Below, in pieces: positions 1 through 11,300 of a DNA stretch of 64,000 nt. A program made the position numbers and the translations under genes. The notes under the pieces are model-generated. The model had not been told where the DNA came from. It saw only the letters and a list, made by a program, of their open reading frames with translations, and did not search any database. Positions within the stretch are counted from its first letter, which is position 1. The number at the start of each line of letters is the position of its first letter. This stretch comes from Sorex araneus (lineage: Eukaryota > Chordata > Mammalia > Eulipotyphla > Soricidae): the NCBI RefSeq assembly GCF_027595985.1, contig NC_073302.1, positions 9,550,966-9,614,965 of the forward strand, written 5' to 3'.

Positions 1-800
1 TACATAACTCATTTTTTTTTCCTTTTTCCTTTTCCCTTTTTTCCCCCCACCATCCCCCTTCCCGAGCCTCATAGTGTGGTATACGCCACGCCGCATTTCT
101 CCCTGAAAATGGGAAACAACCTGGAAAGAGGGATATTTCCTCTTCTCGGCCGGCGTGGGACTTTTACTTAGTTCACAGTCCAGAGAGGTGGCTGCTACAT
201 TAATAACCTTCAATATTTCAACAAAAACTTACTGTATTGGAGTTTCCCCCCCAAGTCAGACCTGTTCAAAAGGAACTGTTTCACATTGCTGACAATTAGA
301 GACATTAAGTCATGCGGATGCTGCTGCGTCTGTGCGGTTTTGGATTTCTGTATAAAGTCCAGGGAAAATTCTGCCAGAAATTGCATAGCCCAGCTCACAG
401 TCCCAGTGCATTGCTGTAAGAAGTCTCTGGAATCAAAATCACTTTCAGCAGCTCCAAATTTATCTGGGCCGAGGGCGTGCCGGTTACACCCCCTTCCCAT
501 GAGTCCCTAGGAGCCCCAAGTGTAAAAACCGAATACCTCTGGGTTAGGATTCTTAGAAGATGGCGCCTGCCATGTGGGTGCCGCCGCCGCCATTTTCCGT
601 GCAGGAAGACAGGGTGGGGAGGAAAGATCCACCCCCGGGCAGCACAGAGTTGCAGCCCAGTTCGCAGTCCCAGTGCATTGCTATTAGAAGCTGCGCTGGA
701 TGCCCGAATGTGTTAGGTCTCTGGAATCAAAGTCTTTAGGCACAGAGGGTCCCTCAAGTTGTCAATTTTAGATGATTTGCTATTATACCGAAATGCACTT
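1..800. repeat. GC-rich interspersed repeat, class unknown
   Basis: Not a recognised gene. The stretch has a pyrimidine-rich start and then a GC-rich body. Phrases such as ggatatttcc, cggccggcgtggg, cttagttcacagtc and gtccagggaaaattctgcca recur at 50610-50790 and 50940-51300, so this is an interspersed repeat. At 550-605 it carries aagatggcgcc on the plus strand and aaaatggcggc on the minus strand; both resemble YY1 sites such as those in L1 promoters. It may be the 5' region of a retroelement; orientation is uncertain. Short ORFs here look fortuitous. Confidence 0.55.
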
Positions 801-1165
801 AGTAGCTGCTTTGTTTCTTTGCTGTTTTTAGTCTCTGAACTTCAGAAAATTTTCTTTTTGCTTTTGAAATTTTGCAGATTCAGGTATCTCCAGTACCCCA
901 GTGAACTTATCTAGTAATTTTTCTGCCTTTTAATATGGAACACTTAGATTTAAGAAAGTTCTAAATTTATTTTTATGACTAAAATCTCCATATCTTCACT
1001 CTCTTTAATTATTTTCTTCAAAATTATCTGGGAATATAATTTACATAATCTTTGGATATATACAAAAATCAGTGAAAAATAAGAACAGCAGTAATATATT
1101 AATAATATCAAATAATAATAATTGCTAATAATAGCAAAATACCGAAATAAGAAATTTTGACCATT

Positions 1166-1410
1166 GCACTGTAGCACTGTCGTCTCGTTGTTCATCAATT
1201 TGCTCAAGGGGGCACTAGTAATGGCTCCATTGTGAGACTTGTTACTATTTTTGGCATATCGAATCCACCATGGGTAGCTTGCCAGGCTCTGCTGCACAGG
1301 CGAAATACTCTCGATAGCTTGTCGAGCTCTTTGAGAGGAATGGAAGAATTGAACCCGGGTCGGCTGCGTGCAAGGCAAACACCCTATCTGCTGTGATATC
1401 GCTCCAGTCG
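1166..1410 (-). mobile_element. tRNA-derived SINE, long-tail type
   Basis: Reverse-complement copy of the long SINE architecture. On the minus strand a tRNA-like head with B box gggttcaattc is followed by the body caagctacccatggtgg and the tail tctcacaatggag, gagcaaattgatgaac, gacagtgctacagtgc. It is diverged from the younger copies at 9143-9395 and 57760-57995. Confidence 0.85.
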
Positions 1411-1974
1411 TAATCCCTGAATACTGAGTGTGGCCCAAAGCAACAACAAAATTTCTCTTGTCTGAAGACCTTCTGGGTTAAATTTCCCACTTCCTATTAT
1501 AAACACTCATCATTTTAAAAATCCATACAATTGAGATAATTTTGAAAAGGTGATTGATTCCAAAGCACTTTAACTTTATAGTATACTTATATTTTTATTT
1601 CTTCTATAATATGTTGTTTCCAATTATGTTTTTTATGTCAAGGCTGTTGCTCTTAGTGATACTTATGCATCCTATGAGGAATATGCCCTGAATAAATAAC
1701 AATATTTATAATTACTTACTCAACAGTCAAAATTTCTACATCAAAAATGCCATTTTGATACTAAAATACAGAAATCCAAAACTATGCTGCTGCTAGTGTG
1801 GCCTCCTGACCTCATATCTCTTCATTCTCAGCAATGGAAAACAAATTACCAAATGCTTTCTTTTCAGCAGACCGACTTTAGGGGGGAGAAACTCCAAATC
1901 AATAATAGTGAAATTTTTTGTTTAAATATTGAATGTAATCAAAGTAAAGTGAAAGTAAAGTGAAATTTACCAGT

Positions 1975-2152
1975 TACACCTGTGGGGTGGGGGGCTGGGG
2001 AGGTGGGGGGAAGGGGGGAGGTATATCGTGATTCTTGGTGGTGGAATATGTGCACTGGTGAAGGGATGGGTGTTTGAGCATTGTATAACTGAGACTTTAA
2101 CCTGAACGCTTTGTAACTTTCCACATGGTGAATCAATAAAAGATTTTTAAAA
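1975..2152 (+). mobile_element. retroelement 3' end (L1 3'UTR-like)
   Basis: G-rich tract, then ggtggtggaatatgtgcactgg, gggatgggtgtttgagc, cacatggtgaatcaataaaa and an A-rich tail. The same 3' end occurs in reverse at 50240-50400. No coding sequence accompanies it. Confidence 0.7.
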
Positions 2153-2165
2153 AAATGCCATTTTG

Positions 2166-2332
2166 AAGGGCTGGAGAGAATAAAGCGGGTGACCTTGCCA
2201 CATTGAAACCAACTGAGATTCAATCCCCAGCACCACATATGGTCGCCAAGTACCAGGAGTGATCCCTGAGCACAGAGCCAGGAGTAACCCCAGAGCATTG
2301 TCAACTGAGTCCCCAGCAAAAAATACTTAAAA
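2166..2332 (+). mobile_element. tRNA-derived SINE, short type (old)
   Basis: Begins gggctggagagaataaagcggg and ends near gtcaactgagtcccc. The middle agcacagagccaggagtaac is diagnostic of the short-tail family. Many substitutions suggest an old copy. Confidence 0.8.
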
Positions 2333-2478
2333 AAAATTCTCTTCACATTCAACTTCTCATGTCTAAGACAACCACAGTACAAAGTAAAATGTAAATGTTT
2401 CCATTCCTAATCTATAAATCCACTTAAAAAATAAAGGATTTACTATGCCAGAGAGGAGAGCTAAGAATGAAGAGATGA

Positions 2479-2638
2479 GGGGCTGGAGTGACAGCACTGC
2501 GGGGAGGGCGTTTGCCTTGCACGCCGCCGACCTGGGTTCAATTCCCAGCATCCCATATGGTCCCTTGAGCACCGCCAGGAGTAATTCCTGAGTGCAAAGC
2601 CAGGAGTAACCCCTGTACATCACCGGGTGTGACCCAAA
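2479..2638 (+). mobile_element. tRNA-derived SINE, short type, with target-site duplication
   Basis: Complete short SINE from ggctggagtgacagcactgc to gggtgtgacccaaa. It is flanked by a 16-bp direct repeat, aagaatgaagagatga, at 2463-2478 and 2639-2654, which is a target-site duplication. Little decayed. Confidence 0.93.
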
Positions 2639-2761
2639 AAGAATGAAGAGATGACCAGGAAGAAAACCAGAAGTCATCTTTTGCCATTTTTCATGCATTT
2701 AAACTTGAAGAGTACAGTACATCTTATCTGGAAAGCAACATTCACTACAAAAAAATTTTCA

Positions 2762-2920
2762 GGGCTGAAAGATGGCAGAATGGGTAAGGCACTTATCTTG
2801 CATGTGACCAACACAGATTTGATCCCTGGCATCACATATAGTCCCCTCAACCTTGCCAGGAGTAATCCCTGAGTAAACAGCCAGGAATAATCCCTGACCA
2901 TTGCCAAGTGTCACCTCAAT
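2762..2920 (+). mobile_element. tRNA-derived SINE, short type (old)
   Basis: Starts gggctgaaagatggcag; diagnostic phrases gatccctggcatcacatat and gccaggagtaatccctgag. It abuts the low-coordinate end of the DMXL2-like pseudogene and so interrupts or borders it. Confidence 0.8.
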
Positions 2921-3470
2921 GGCATCATTCAGTGAACCTGCTAACAAGAAGAATGCAACTGATTGTTCAAAGCGCTGTTTTCTGAGTAAAGCGAAAGCAT
3001 TTTTCAAAGCAGCCTTGCTCCACCAATCTTCATTAAAGTTGTGGCTGAAAAATGTTGTCATTTTTTTTCATCATGCTGTGACCTAAACACATCACACACT
3101 ACCGCTTTCTACTTCATAGAAAGGTAGAATATCGCAGCATCCAAGGTATCGTTATTTCTTTGAAAAGAAGCCTTAGCAACCTTTTCCATGCATCGCCTAA
3201 GTGTATTAATATTCCTGACCCACCAACCTATTCCCATAGCTCTTAACTCAGACCACTGAGGGTCTCTTCTTTGAATTGCTGGGATTCTATTAATCAGTTC
3301 TTTTTCAGACTCAAAATGAAAGGGCCAGGCAAAATGGCAAATAGACACACTTTGATGAAGTAGCTGGACTCGGTATTGAGGAGGTAGTGAGGTCAAAAGG
3401 CAGGTGTGCAGGCGCATGGCAAGCATTGGACCATTAAAATGGAAAAGTTAAGTGCCGTATAATCACCAAT
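2921..3470 (-). pseudogene. DMXL2: DMXL2-like (rabconnectin-3 alpha) retropseudogene fragment
   Basis: Minus-strand translation of 3426-3109 gives GIGWWVRNINTLRRC and EKVAKASFQRNNDTLDAA; then, after an in-frame TAG at the position of FYLSMK, KAVVCDVFRSQHDEK. Past a frameshift, 3061-2920 reads TTFFSHNFNED, KAALKNAFALL and KQRFEQSVAFFLLAGSL. I recognise these as the C-terminal helical part of the DmX-like proteins, giant WD-repeat partners of the V-ATPase. Wording is closer to DMXL2 than DMXL1 from memory. Domains read on without introns, which fits a processed copy, but no poly(A) is visible because a SINE lies at the 3' edge. The stop plus the frameshift make it non-coding. The 5' boundary (near 3470) is approximate. 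Confidence 0.75.
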
Positions 3471-3553
3471 AGAATAGAATATAATGTGGCTAGATATCAC
3501 AAGAAAAATGCTACACAACAAAAGAAGAGATAGAAAAATAAGTATAGCATTAG

Positions 3554-3698
3554 GGTAGAAGAGCAAGTACCAGTGGGCAGGACACTTGTCTTGCATATTT
3601 GGCATACTTGCCTTGATCCTTGCACTGCCAGGAATGAAACCTGAGCACAGAGGCAGGAGTAATCCCTGAGCAATGCTAGGTATGTCCCCCAAAAGATA
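3554..3698 (+). mobile_element. tRNA-derived SINE, short type, with target-site duplication
   Basis: Diverged short SINE containing gaaacctgagcacagaggc and aggagtaatccctgagcaa. Flanked by the 14-bp repeat aagtatagcattag at 3540-3553 and 3699-3712. Confidence 0.82.
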
Positions 3699-3766
3699 AA
3701 GTATAGCATTAGATCAGGAAGAATGAAAGAATAAATATACACTTAAAAAACTCATTTTTGTTCTTC

Positions 3767-3769
3767 TTC

Positions 3770-3841
<72 letters not shown>

Positions 3842-3842
3842 T
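3767..3842. repeat. (CTTT)n microsatellite
   Basis: About 18 uninterrupted ctttctttctt units, read as GAAA on the other strand. Simple tandem repeat, likely length-polymorphic. Confidence 0.97.
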
Positions 3843-3959
3843 TTTCCTTTAAGCTAAATTTTTAATGAGCCTTACTCATGAAACAAAAATAAAGAGGAAA
3901 CCTGAACAAAGAGAAAACCATATGCTAAGTAAAGCACAGATTGAAGTGTGTGCCACATG

Positions 3960-4790
3960 AAAAATCTACTCACGCCTGTGGGAATGGCTTATATTAAAAA
4001 AAGAAAAGAAAGTAAGTGTTGGTGAGAGTAAGGTGAATAATGATCCTTCATTCTTTATTGGTGAGAAAGTCATGTGGCTCAGTCTCGATGGAAAACACTC
4101 TGAAGATTTCTCAAACATGCAAGAATGGAAATATTTGACCCTTCTGATGATTTGACTCAGATATCCCACTTCTCGATATCTATCCCCTAACATTAACATT
4201 AATTTGATATGATGCATGCACACTTAGTCCCATTGTAGTTCCTATGACAATAGCCAGGATATGGAAGCAACCCAAATATAGAACAACAGATAAACGGGTA
4301 AAGAAGCTTGGTATAAAATAGAACATTATGCAGCCAAAAAAAGTAAAGTTACATACTCTAGAAGAATATGGATGGAATCGAAAGGTAGTATATTAAGCAA
4401 AATTAATAAGAGGCAGAAGGACAAATACAGAATGATCTCACCTATACATAAAACAGATTAAGGGTTTTATAAATAATAAAACTTGGGTGCTATATAACAG
4501 ACCTGAGAGTTCCATGTTGGGGTAGGGTAAGGGCAACAATAATATTGACTAGAAGTAACACAGAAGTAATACAGGAGCACAAGTGTAAGATCTCAAGCAC
4601 ATAGGCTGCGGCTAAGGAAGGTGAGAATGCACCAAAACTATAACTGTCAATCAAAGAGGAGAGATGGGGGAAAGGAAAGGTTTGAACCATGGGAAGCAAA
4701 GAGTCAGGGGTGGAGGATGATGGGCACTTCAGTGGTGGTGGTGGCATGCAGTAATTGTGTATGTTAATACTATAAAATAAACATGAATGT
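3960..4790 (+). mobile_element. old L1 3' end fragments
   Basis: Contains decayed LINE-1 phrases in order: acaatagccaggatatggaag, gaacattatgcagcc, gaagaatatggatgga, aggcagaaggacaaatacagaat and acttgggtgctatat. This is the usual end of ORF2 plus the 3'UTR of an old L1. A related fragment lies at 8240-8420. No open frame survives. Confidence 0.7.
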
Positions 4791-4928
4791 AACACAGAGT
4801 ATACTAGTAAAAGTGTTCACTAAGAAGCAACAATTTAGTGAAGAAATAATGTTCAGGCATCATGTACATAATTGAGCAAACCTTATATGAAGTTAAGGTT
4901 ATATATAAACCTTATATGAATATAATGC

Positions 4929-5870
4929 TCAATATGGTGAAAATATTGTTCTATGAAGTAGATTTCCCAGAGCTCCTTTCATATCCCGATTCCTCAGACT
5001 GTAGATAAAAGGGTTTAGCATGGGGGTCACCAGAGTGTACATTATGGTAACAATGACATCCTTGTCATTGGAGTTATTGGCTGAGGGGAAAAAGTACAGT
5101 CCAATAACTGACCCATAGTAGAGAGAAACTACAGTGAGGTGTGACCCACATGTGGAAAAGGCTTTGAAGATCCCTTTGGTAGAGGGGACCTTCAGGATGG
5201 TGGCCCCAATGCAGCCATAAGAGACCAAGATGCTTATGAACGGTACAGTAATACCTGCCATACCCACAGTGAAGATAGCCAGTTCATTGGCTGTGGTGTC
5301 TGAGGTGGACAGCTTAAGTAAGGCAGAGAGGTCACAGAAGAAGTGGGGGACAACGTTGTCTCCACAGAAAGAGAGCTGGATCAGAAGCAGGGTATGGGAA
5401 AGGGCACCAGCACAGGATAGACCCCAGGACACAGTGACCAGCAGGATACACAGACTCTGACTCATGATGGTGGTGTAGTGGAGAGGGTGACAGATGGCCA
5501 CGTACCTGTCATAGGCCATGGAGGTGAGAAGGAGGCTGTCCAAACACCCAAAATATAAGAAGAAATACACCTGAGATACGCACCCAGCATAAGAGATGGA
5601 TTGACTCTGTGTCTGCATATTAAAGAGCATCTTTGGGGCTGTCACTGAAGAGAAAGAGACGTCAGTGAGAGCCAGGTGGCTGAGGAAGAAGTACATGGGG
5701 GTGTGGAGGCGGGAGTCCAGCCTGATGAGCAGGATGATGAGCAGGTTCCCCAGCACGGTGGTCAGGTACATGGTCAGGAAAAGGGCATAATATAGGTCCT
5801 GTTTCTCTGTCCAGCTGGGGAGCCCCAAGAGGAGGAACTCAGACGCACAGCTCTGATTGTCCATCTTCAT
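4929..5870 (-). CDS. OR1J-like: Olfactory receptor, OR1J-like (OR gene 1)
   Basis: Intact 313-aa class A G-protein-coupled odorant receptor, expected in the plasma membrane of olfactory sensory neuron cilia and coupled to G-olf. Visible: N-glycosylation site NQS at residue 5; seven hydrophobic segments near 26-49, 57-80, 98-120, 140-160, 196-220, 238-260 and 272-291; [31 protein letters not shown] at 118-132; KAFSTCGSH; and [12 protein letters not shown]. Cys97 and Cys179 (the conserved disulphide) are present, but the usual Cys at 189 is Thr (KLSTSDT). The start is fixed by length and by an acceptor tttttcttttcag 14 bp upstream (exon begins at 5884). Single coding exon. It lies just outside the duplicated unit, whose edge is at 5904, and its coding exon has no partner in the second unit. 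Subfamily from remembered OR1J sequences; orthology not determinable. Confidence 0.95.
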   Translation of the reverse strand: MKMDNQSCASEFLLLGLPSWTEKQDLYYALFLTMYLTTVLGNLLIILLIRLDSRLHTPMYFFLSHLALTDVSFSSVTAPKMLFNMQTQSQSISYAGCVSQVYFFLYFGCLDSLLLTSMAYDRYVAICHPLHYTTIMSQSLCILLVTVSWGLSCAGALSHTLLLIQLSFCGDNVVPHFFCDLSALLKLSTSDTTANELAIFTVGMAGITVPFISILVSYGCIGATILKVPSTKGIFKAFSTCGSHLTVVSLYYGSVIGLYFFPSANNSNDKDVIVTIMYTLVTPMLNPFIYSLRNRDMKGALGNLLHRTIFSPY

Positions 5871-6230
5871 GGTCTTCTCATTTCCTGAAAAGAAAAACAG
5901 AGGTGCCTATATGAAAGAATAAGTGATTAGTCAAATAACAGCTCATGCTTTTAGAAAGTTCTGTCCATGAGTTCCAATCATAATAGCTTCCGTTTGGGGG
6001 CTCGCAATGGGTAACTTATCATCTGTCATCAAGATATTATGTGACCATTCAGAATGAACACAATCTCATTAGCAGAAACCCTGAAATATCAGGATAGATA
6101 TCACATCAGATCAGGTCCAAACACGAGAAATCCCAGAGTTTCTCACCAAAATCTGAAGTTAGGAAATAAAATGGCTGAGATATGTCAAGTAGCTATTAAA
6201 TAAGTGTTCCATTTTAAAGTTACATAATTC

Positions 6231-8237
6231 GTGCCCAAGAAAATCAAATACCTTGGAATCAGCTTAACTAAAGAAGTAAAGGACCTCTACAAAGAAAACT
6301 ATAAAACGCTACTTCATGAAATAAAAGAGGACATGAGGAAATGGAAAAATATCCCCTGCTCATGGATAGGGAGAATCAACATTGTCAAAATGGCAATACT
6401 CCCCAAAGCATTATACAGATTTAACGCGATCCCTATGGGGATACCCATGGCATTCTTCAAAGAAGCGGAGCAAGCAATCCTGAAATTTATATGGAACAAT
6501 AAACGCCCACGGATAGCTAAAACAATTCTTGGGAAAAAGATGATGGGAGGCATCACCCTTCCCAACCTTAAACTCTACTACAAAGCGGTAACAATTAAAA
6601 CAGCATGGTACTGGAACAAAAGCAGAACTGCAGACCAATGGAACAGGGTGGAATATCCCCACACACAACCTCAAAGGTATGATCATCTAATCTTTGATAA
6701 AGGTGCAAGAGATGTGAAGTGGAGCAAGGAAAGTCTCTTTAACAAATGGTGCTGGCACAACTGGACAACCACATGCAAAAAAATGGGCTTAGAACTCGAT
6801 CTGTCACCATGCACAAAAGTCAGATCAAAATGGATTAAAGACCTCAACATCAGACCACAAACCATAAGGTACATTGAAGACAAGGTAGGCAAAACCCTCC
6901 AGGATATTGAAGATAAAGGTATCTTCAAAGATGACACGGAACTAAGCAATCTAGTAAAAACAGAGATCAACAAATGGGACTACATTAAACTAAAAAGCTT
7001 CTGCACAGCAAAAGAAACAGCGACCAGAATACAAAGACTATCTACAGAATGGGAAAGGATATTTACACAATACTCATCAGATAAGGGGTTGATATCAAGG
7101 GTATATAAAGCACTGGTTGAACTCTACAAGAAGAAAACATCCAACCCCATCAAAAAATGGGGCGAAGAAATGAACAGAAACTTTACCAAGGAAGAGATAC
7201 GTATGGCCAAAAGACACATGAAAAAGTGCTCTACATCACTAATCATCAGAGAGATGCAGATCAAAACAACTTTGAGATACCACCTCACACCACAGAGGCT
7301 AGCACACATCCAAAAGAACAAAAGCAACCGCTGTTGGAGAGGATGTGGGGAGAAAGGGACCCTTCTACACTGCTGGTGGGAATGCCGGCTAGTTCAGCCC
7401 TTTTGGAAAACAGTATGGACAATTCTCAAAAAACTTGAGGTTGAGCTCCCATTTGACCCAGCAATACCGCTGCTGGGAATATATCCCAGAAAAGCCAAAA
7501 AGTATAGTCGAAGTGACATCTGCACTTATATGTTCATCGCAGCACTGTTTACAATAGCCAGAATCTGGAAAAAACCCGAGTGCCCTAGAACAGATGACTG
7601 GTTGAAGAAACTCTGGTACATATATACAATGGAATACTATGCAGCTGTTAGAAAAAATGAGGTCATGACGTTTGCATATAAGTGGATCTACATGGAAAGT
7701 ATCATGCTAAGTGAAATGAGTCAGAAAGAGAGAGACAGACATAGAAAGATTGCACTCATCTGTGGAATATAGAATAATAGACTATAAGACGAACACCCAA
7801 GAATAGTAGAAATAAGTACCAGGAGGTTGTCACCATGGCTTGGAGGCTGTTCTCTCATCCTGGGCAACTCAGAGAAGGGAACAGCAAGTAAAATGTGGTT
7901 GTTGGTCATGTGGGGGAAAGATGATGCGGGCCAAATATAGACTAGAGACTGAACGCAATGGCCACTCAACACCTTTATTGCAAACCACAACACCTAATCA
8001 GAGAGAAAGAACAAAAGGGAATACCCTGCCATAGTGGCAGTGTGGGGTGGGGGGAGACGGGACTGGGAAGGGGGGGTGGGATGTTGGGTTTACTGGTGGT
8101 GGAGAATGGGCACTGGTGAAGGGATGGGTTATCAAACTTTGTAAGGGAGAAACATGAGCACAAAAATGTATAAATCTGTAACTGTACCCTCACGTTGACT
8201 CACTAATTAAAAATAAACTATAATAAAAAAAAATAAT
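6231..8237 (+). mobile_element. 5'-truncated young LINE-1 with 15-bp target-site duplication
   Basis: Uninterrupted ORF2 C-terminal frame of about 513 codons ending at 7772. It begins just after the reverse transcriptase core ([10 protein letters not shown]) and includes [13 protein letters not shown], the [11 protein letters not shown] block, [14 protein letters not shown] and the cysteine motif [18 protein letters not shown] (C-X3-C-X7-H-X4-C). A 3'UTR (ggtggagaatgggcactgg) and an A-rich tail follow. The 15-bp repeat aaagttacataattc at 6216-6230 and 8238-8252 is the target-site duplication. The GTG at the left edge is not a real start; the element is 5' truncated. The paralogous site near 34155-34165 in unit B is empty. 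Confidence 0.95.
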
Positions 8238-8239
8238 AA

Positions 8240-8420
8240 AGTTACATAATTCATAACAATATGGATGGAATTGGAGGGTAGTATGTGGAGCAAAATGAAT
8301 CAGAGGCAGAAGGACAAATACAGAATAATCTCACCCATCGACCAAAGAAATTAAGGGTTTTGTCAATAATAAAACTTGGGTACTATATTACAGACCATTT
8401 ATAAATGGTTTTGGTAATGA
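8240..8420 (+). mobile_element. old L1 fragment
   Basis: Phrases aatatggatggaattggagg, gcagaaggacaaatacagaa and ttgggtactatattacagac match the L1 remnant at 4350-4510. The colinear copy at 34165-34345 shows that it predates the segmental duplication. Confidence 0.7.
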
Positions 8421-8890
8421 TTTATTTCCAGAGCTTTGACTGACATAAGACAACCCAAAGGATTACTATGGATCACCAGTAAATCAGTGCTTTGAAACTT
8501 AGTGGAAGCATTCTATGTAACTACTTTAGAAAAAAAATAGTAGAAACCAAAATTTAAGTTAATTACATAATGATGTTGAACATATAATGTATTTCCACTA
8601 GTCTTTCCTTTAAGTTAGTTCTTTCCCTCTCCTAAACATTTTTAGGCCACCAGTATTCTTTCTTTTTTATTAACTATTTTTTAAAATTATTTTTGTTTTA
8701 AACTTTATTATTTTTGTTATTGTAACTTTCACAACATGTTTGCAATAGTATTCAAATTTATGGTTCTTATGTAACATATGCATCATACCATAACCAAAAT
8801 ACAGACACCATAAACGTTCTTCCTTTAATTTTAGTTTTAATGCCACCATTCCTTCCCACCTCAATTCTTTTTTTTAGAAATCTCCATTTT

Positions 8891-9066
8891 TTTTTTTTTT
8901 TTTGCTTTTTGAGTCACACCAGCGATGCACAGGGGTTAGTCCTGGCTTTGCACTCAGGAATTACTCCTGGAGGTGTTCAGGGGACCATATTGGATGCTGG
9001 GAATCGAACGTGGATCGGCCGCGTGCAAGGCAAACGCCCTACCTGCTGTGCTACCGCTCCAGCCCC
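8891..9066 (-). mobile_element. tRNA-derived SINE, unit A-specific
   Basis: Minus-strand short SINE with a poly(T) left end. Direct repeat agaaatctccatttt at 8876-8890 and 9067-9081. The unit B counterpart (34790-34805) has one uninterrupted copy of the site, so insertion followed the duplication. Confidence 0.95.
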
Positions 9067-9142
9067 AGAAATCTCCATTTTCTAATCCAAGACCTAGTGT
9101 TTGTTCGATAATATTTTCTTATTTTGTTTTTCTATATATCAT

Positions 9143-9395
9143 AGGGGCTGGAGCTATAGCACAGTGGGTAGGGCATTTGACTTGCAGGAGGCTGACCCGG
9201 GTTCGATTCCTCTGCCACTCTAGGCTAGCCTGGAAAGCTACTGAGAGTATCCTGCCCGCAAGGCAGAGCCTGGCAAGCTACCTGTGGCCAATTCGATATG
9301 CTAAAAACAGTAACAAGTCTCACAATGGAGAGTTACTGGTGCCCACTCGAGCAAATCAATTAGCAACGGGACAACAGTGATACAGTGATATAGCA
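9143..9395 (+). mobile_element. tRNA-derived SINE, long-tail type
   Basis: Head ggggctggagctatagcaca with B box gggttcgattcc, then gcctggcaagctacc, gatatgctaaaaacagtaac, tctcacaatggag, ctcgagcaaatcaat and cagtgatacagtgata. Shared with 34863-35115 in unit B, so it predates the duplication. Confidence 0.93.
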
Positions 9396-10380
9396 CAGAT
9401 GAGTTATAGAATTCAGTGACTGTCATTATCCCTAGGAGCTACTTTAACATATTATATTCCAGTTGGATCAAACTTCAAGATTAAATCTTTTATAATAGGT
9501 GTATAGTATTCCTTTTGATCATCATTCTTCCTAAAGAATTTTATTTTTATGAAATTTGGTTAAAATGATTTGCTTTTATTACTTTTTGCCACAACATTTC
9601 TGAATTTTAACCTACTCAGAACCTGGAAGTATCCAGACTAAGTTTTTTTGCATCTATCTTTCCCATATAAATCACAAAATAGAGCCTCTTTTTTTCATAG
9701 TGCCAACATTATTTTTTATACCAGTGATTTCTAATATTTCTTTGAATTTTCTGTCATATTTGCTATTGGTATCATCTCTTTTATCTCTAAATAGGTTATG
9801 CTTACATTTCTCCATGTAAACATGAAGAAAATAATTTGAAAAGGAAATGAAATATCATCCCTACAGGAATAATTATTAATTTGAGGGTTTAACAGTAATT
9901 GTTTTGATTTGAATATATATCAGTTTCTAAATTATTCAGTTGACTGAATAAAAAAATCATGTTCAGTGTTACTAGTCATTGTCATGAATCAGATACTTAC
10001 AGCTAAGTGACTAACTGACAGATATTTAGGTTTTTATAATTCTGCCCTTTCCAGCAAAACTTTGTTAATAATATTGTTTATATGACATTATTACTATTAC
10101 ACATATCTTATTAGGATAAATTCTTTCAAATAACATTGGAAGATATACATTCAAAATTTTGAATTAGTTGAATTATTGAATTAACATCTTTGTAAAGTAC
10201 AAAATTTTTAATTTTGTATTATTAAGCAAGCTAAATTGGTGAAGAAGCCATAAGTGCGTCATTCTATGTCTGTCCCTCTCCCTCTGACCGGTTTCATTCA
10301 GAGGACACTCTCCCTTGTATCATGGAGGTACATGGATGGATTCAGATATAAGCAAATTTCATGATTTACAATGAAAAGTC
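9396..10380. other. AT-rich intergenic stretch, no gene seen
   Basis: No open frame above noise and no RNA gene recognised. Part of 9400-9530 resembles a decayed minus-strand L1 end (tgtatagtattccttttgatc). Colinear with 35116-36100 in unit B. Confidence 0.6.
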
Positions 10381-11300
10381 GTAATCATTCTCAGAGTGAT
10401 AAAACACTCACAGAAAGGTTTAAGTCAAGTTGTGAATAACAAATTTTAAATTCTGTGTTGGAGACTTTGTATGAAATGCTATAACAAAGCAGGGATGTTA
10501 GCAAGAATCATGCTAAGTGGCTATAGTGGTAGTTTAGGTATAAAATTTAAAGTGGATTATGGATGTAGAGATGAAGATAATTTCAACTTTGGGAGAAAAT
10601 ACAGAGGAAAAAAACAACCAAAACATTGGAGGCTGAAAGACAAAAGAATATCTCCTATTTTTTTCCCAACAATAGGAGAGACTTAACCCAAAATTTAGAG
10701 ACTTAACCAAAATACATCATTTTACATGATAATGTGTTATTCTTTGTATCGACAAATAACTCTGCTAGAACACTATAGTACACACAGGACATACATATAC
10801 ACACATGCTCATCAAACACATTGACCCGTGAAATCTCACTGCTGAAGGGATTCCTTTTCTTTCACTGCCTCCTAAGTGATGAACACATAATACCTTCAGC
10901 TACTGGGCATGCCAGTTCCTTCCATTTTTTTCTAGAAGACACTGAATACAACGCAGCAAATGAAGCCTTTAAGAGTTTCAAAGATGCTTGCATTAGGGAG
11001 AAGAATTTTCGGTTCAGACTTAAGATAAATATATCAATGTACACTTACTTACAACTCTTGGATGATCAGTGTGGGCACTGACTTCACAACCATGGAGAGG
11101 ACCCTGGGGAACAACCCCCCCAAACTGTTTCCAAATTAGTCACAGAGTTAGGAAATTGTTACTTCATTCCCTTTAGTTCCCTTGGAGAAGAACTGTTTAT
11201 TGATAGCAGGCAATAGAGAATTCCTCCTTGGAGGAAAGATGATTCAACCCAAAGCTCCTACTAGGAAGTTTGTGTTTCACTAAATATTACTGCTGTGGAG
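10380..11300 (-). promoter_or_regulatory. Candidate upstream/promoter module of OR gene 1
   Basis: Diverged copies of this block recur about 2-5 kb upstream of every OR gene here: 18110-19000, 32190-33200, 36100-37020, 44370-45240, 56220-57240, with a partial one at 59290-59560. Shared landmarks include tctagaaga near 10930, gatgatcagtgtggg, gaggaccctggggaacaa, and ttcccttggagaa at 11177-11189. The last is one base from the EBF (Olf-1) palindrome ttcccnngggaa, a known OR promoter element. The non-coding first exon required by the splice acceptor at 5885 is likely near here. Promoter function is inferred. Confidence 0.4.

Noticed and set aside
3767-3842. CRISPR-like tandem repeat
   Set aside because: A four-base microsatellite without spacers, in a vertebrate genome.
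5230-5460. Plus-strand ORFs opposite the OR genes (also 16067-16261, 29154-29384, 42177-42371, 53184-53414, 53550-53744)
   Set aside because: They recur only because the sense genes are conserved; no domain, and all are antisense shadows.
6231-7772. 513-codon ORF as a host gene
   Set aside because: Its protein is the L1 ORF2 C-terminal region, with target-site duplications and no true start codon.
9175-9215. tRNA gene suggested by matching A and B boxes
   Set aside because: The boxes belong to the head of a dispersed SINE and no tRNA cloverleaf or anticodon stem can be completed.
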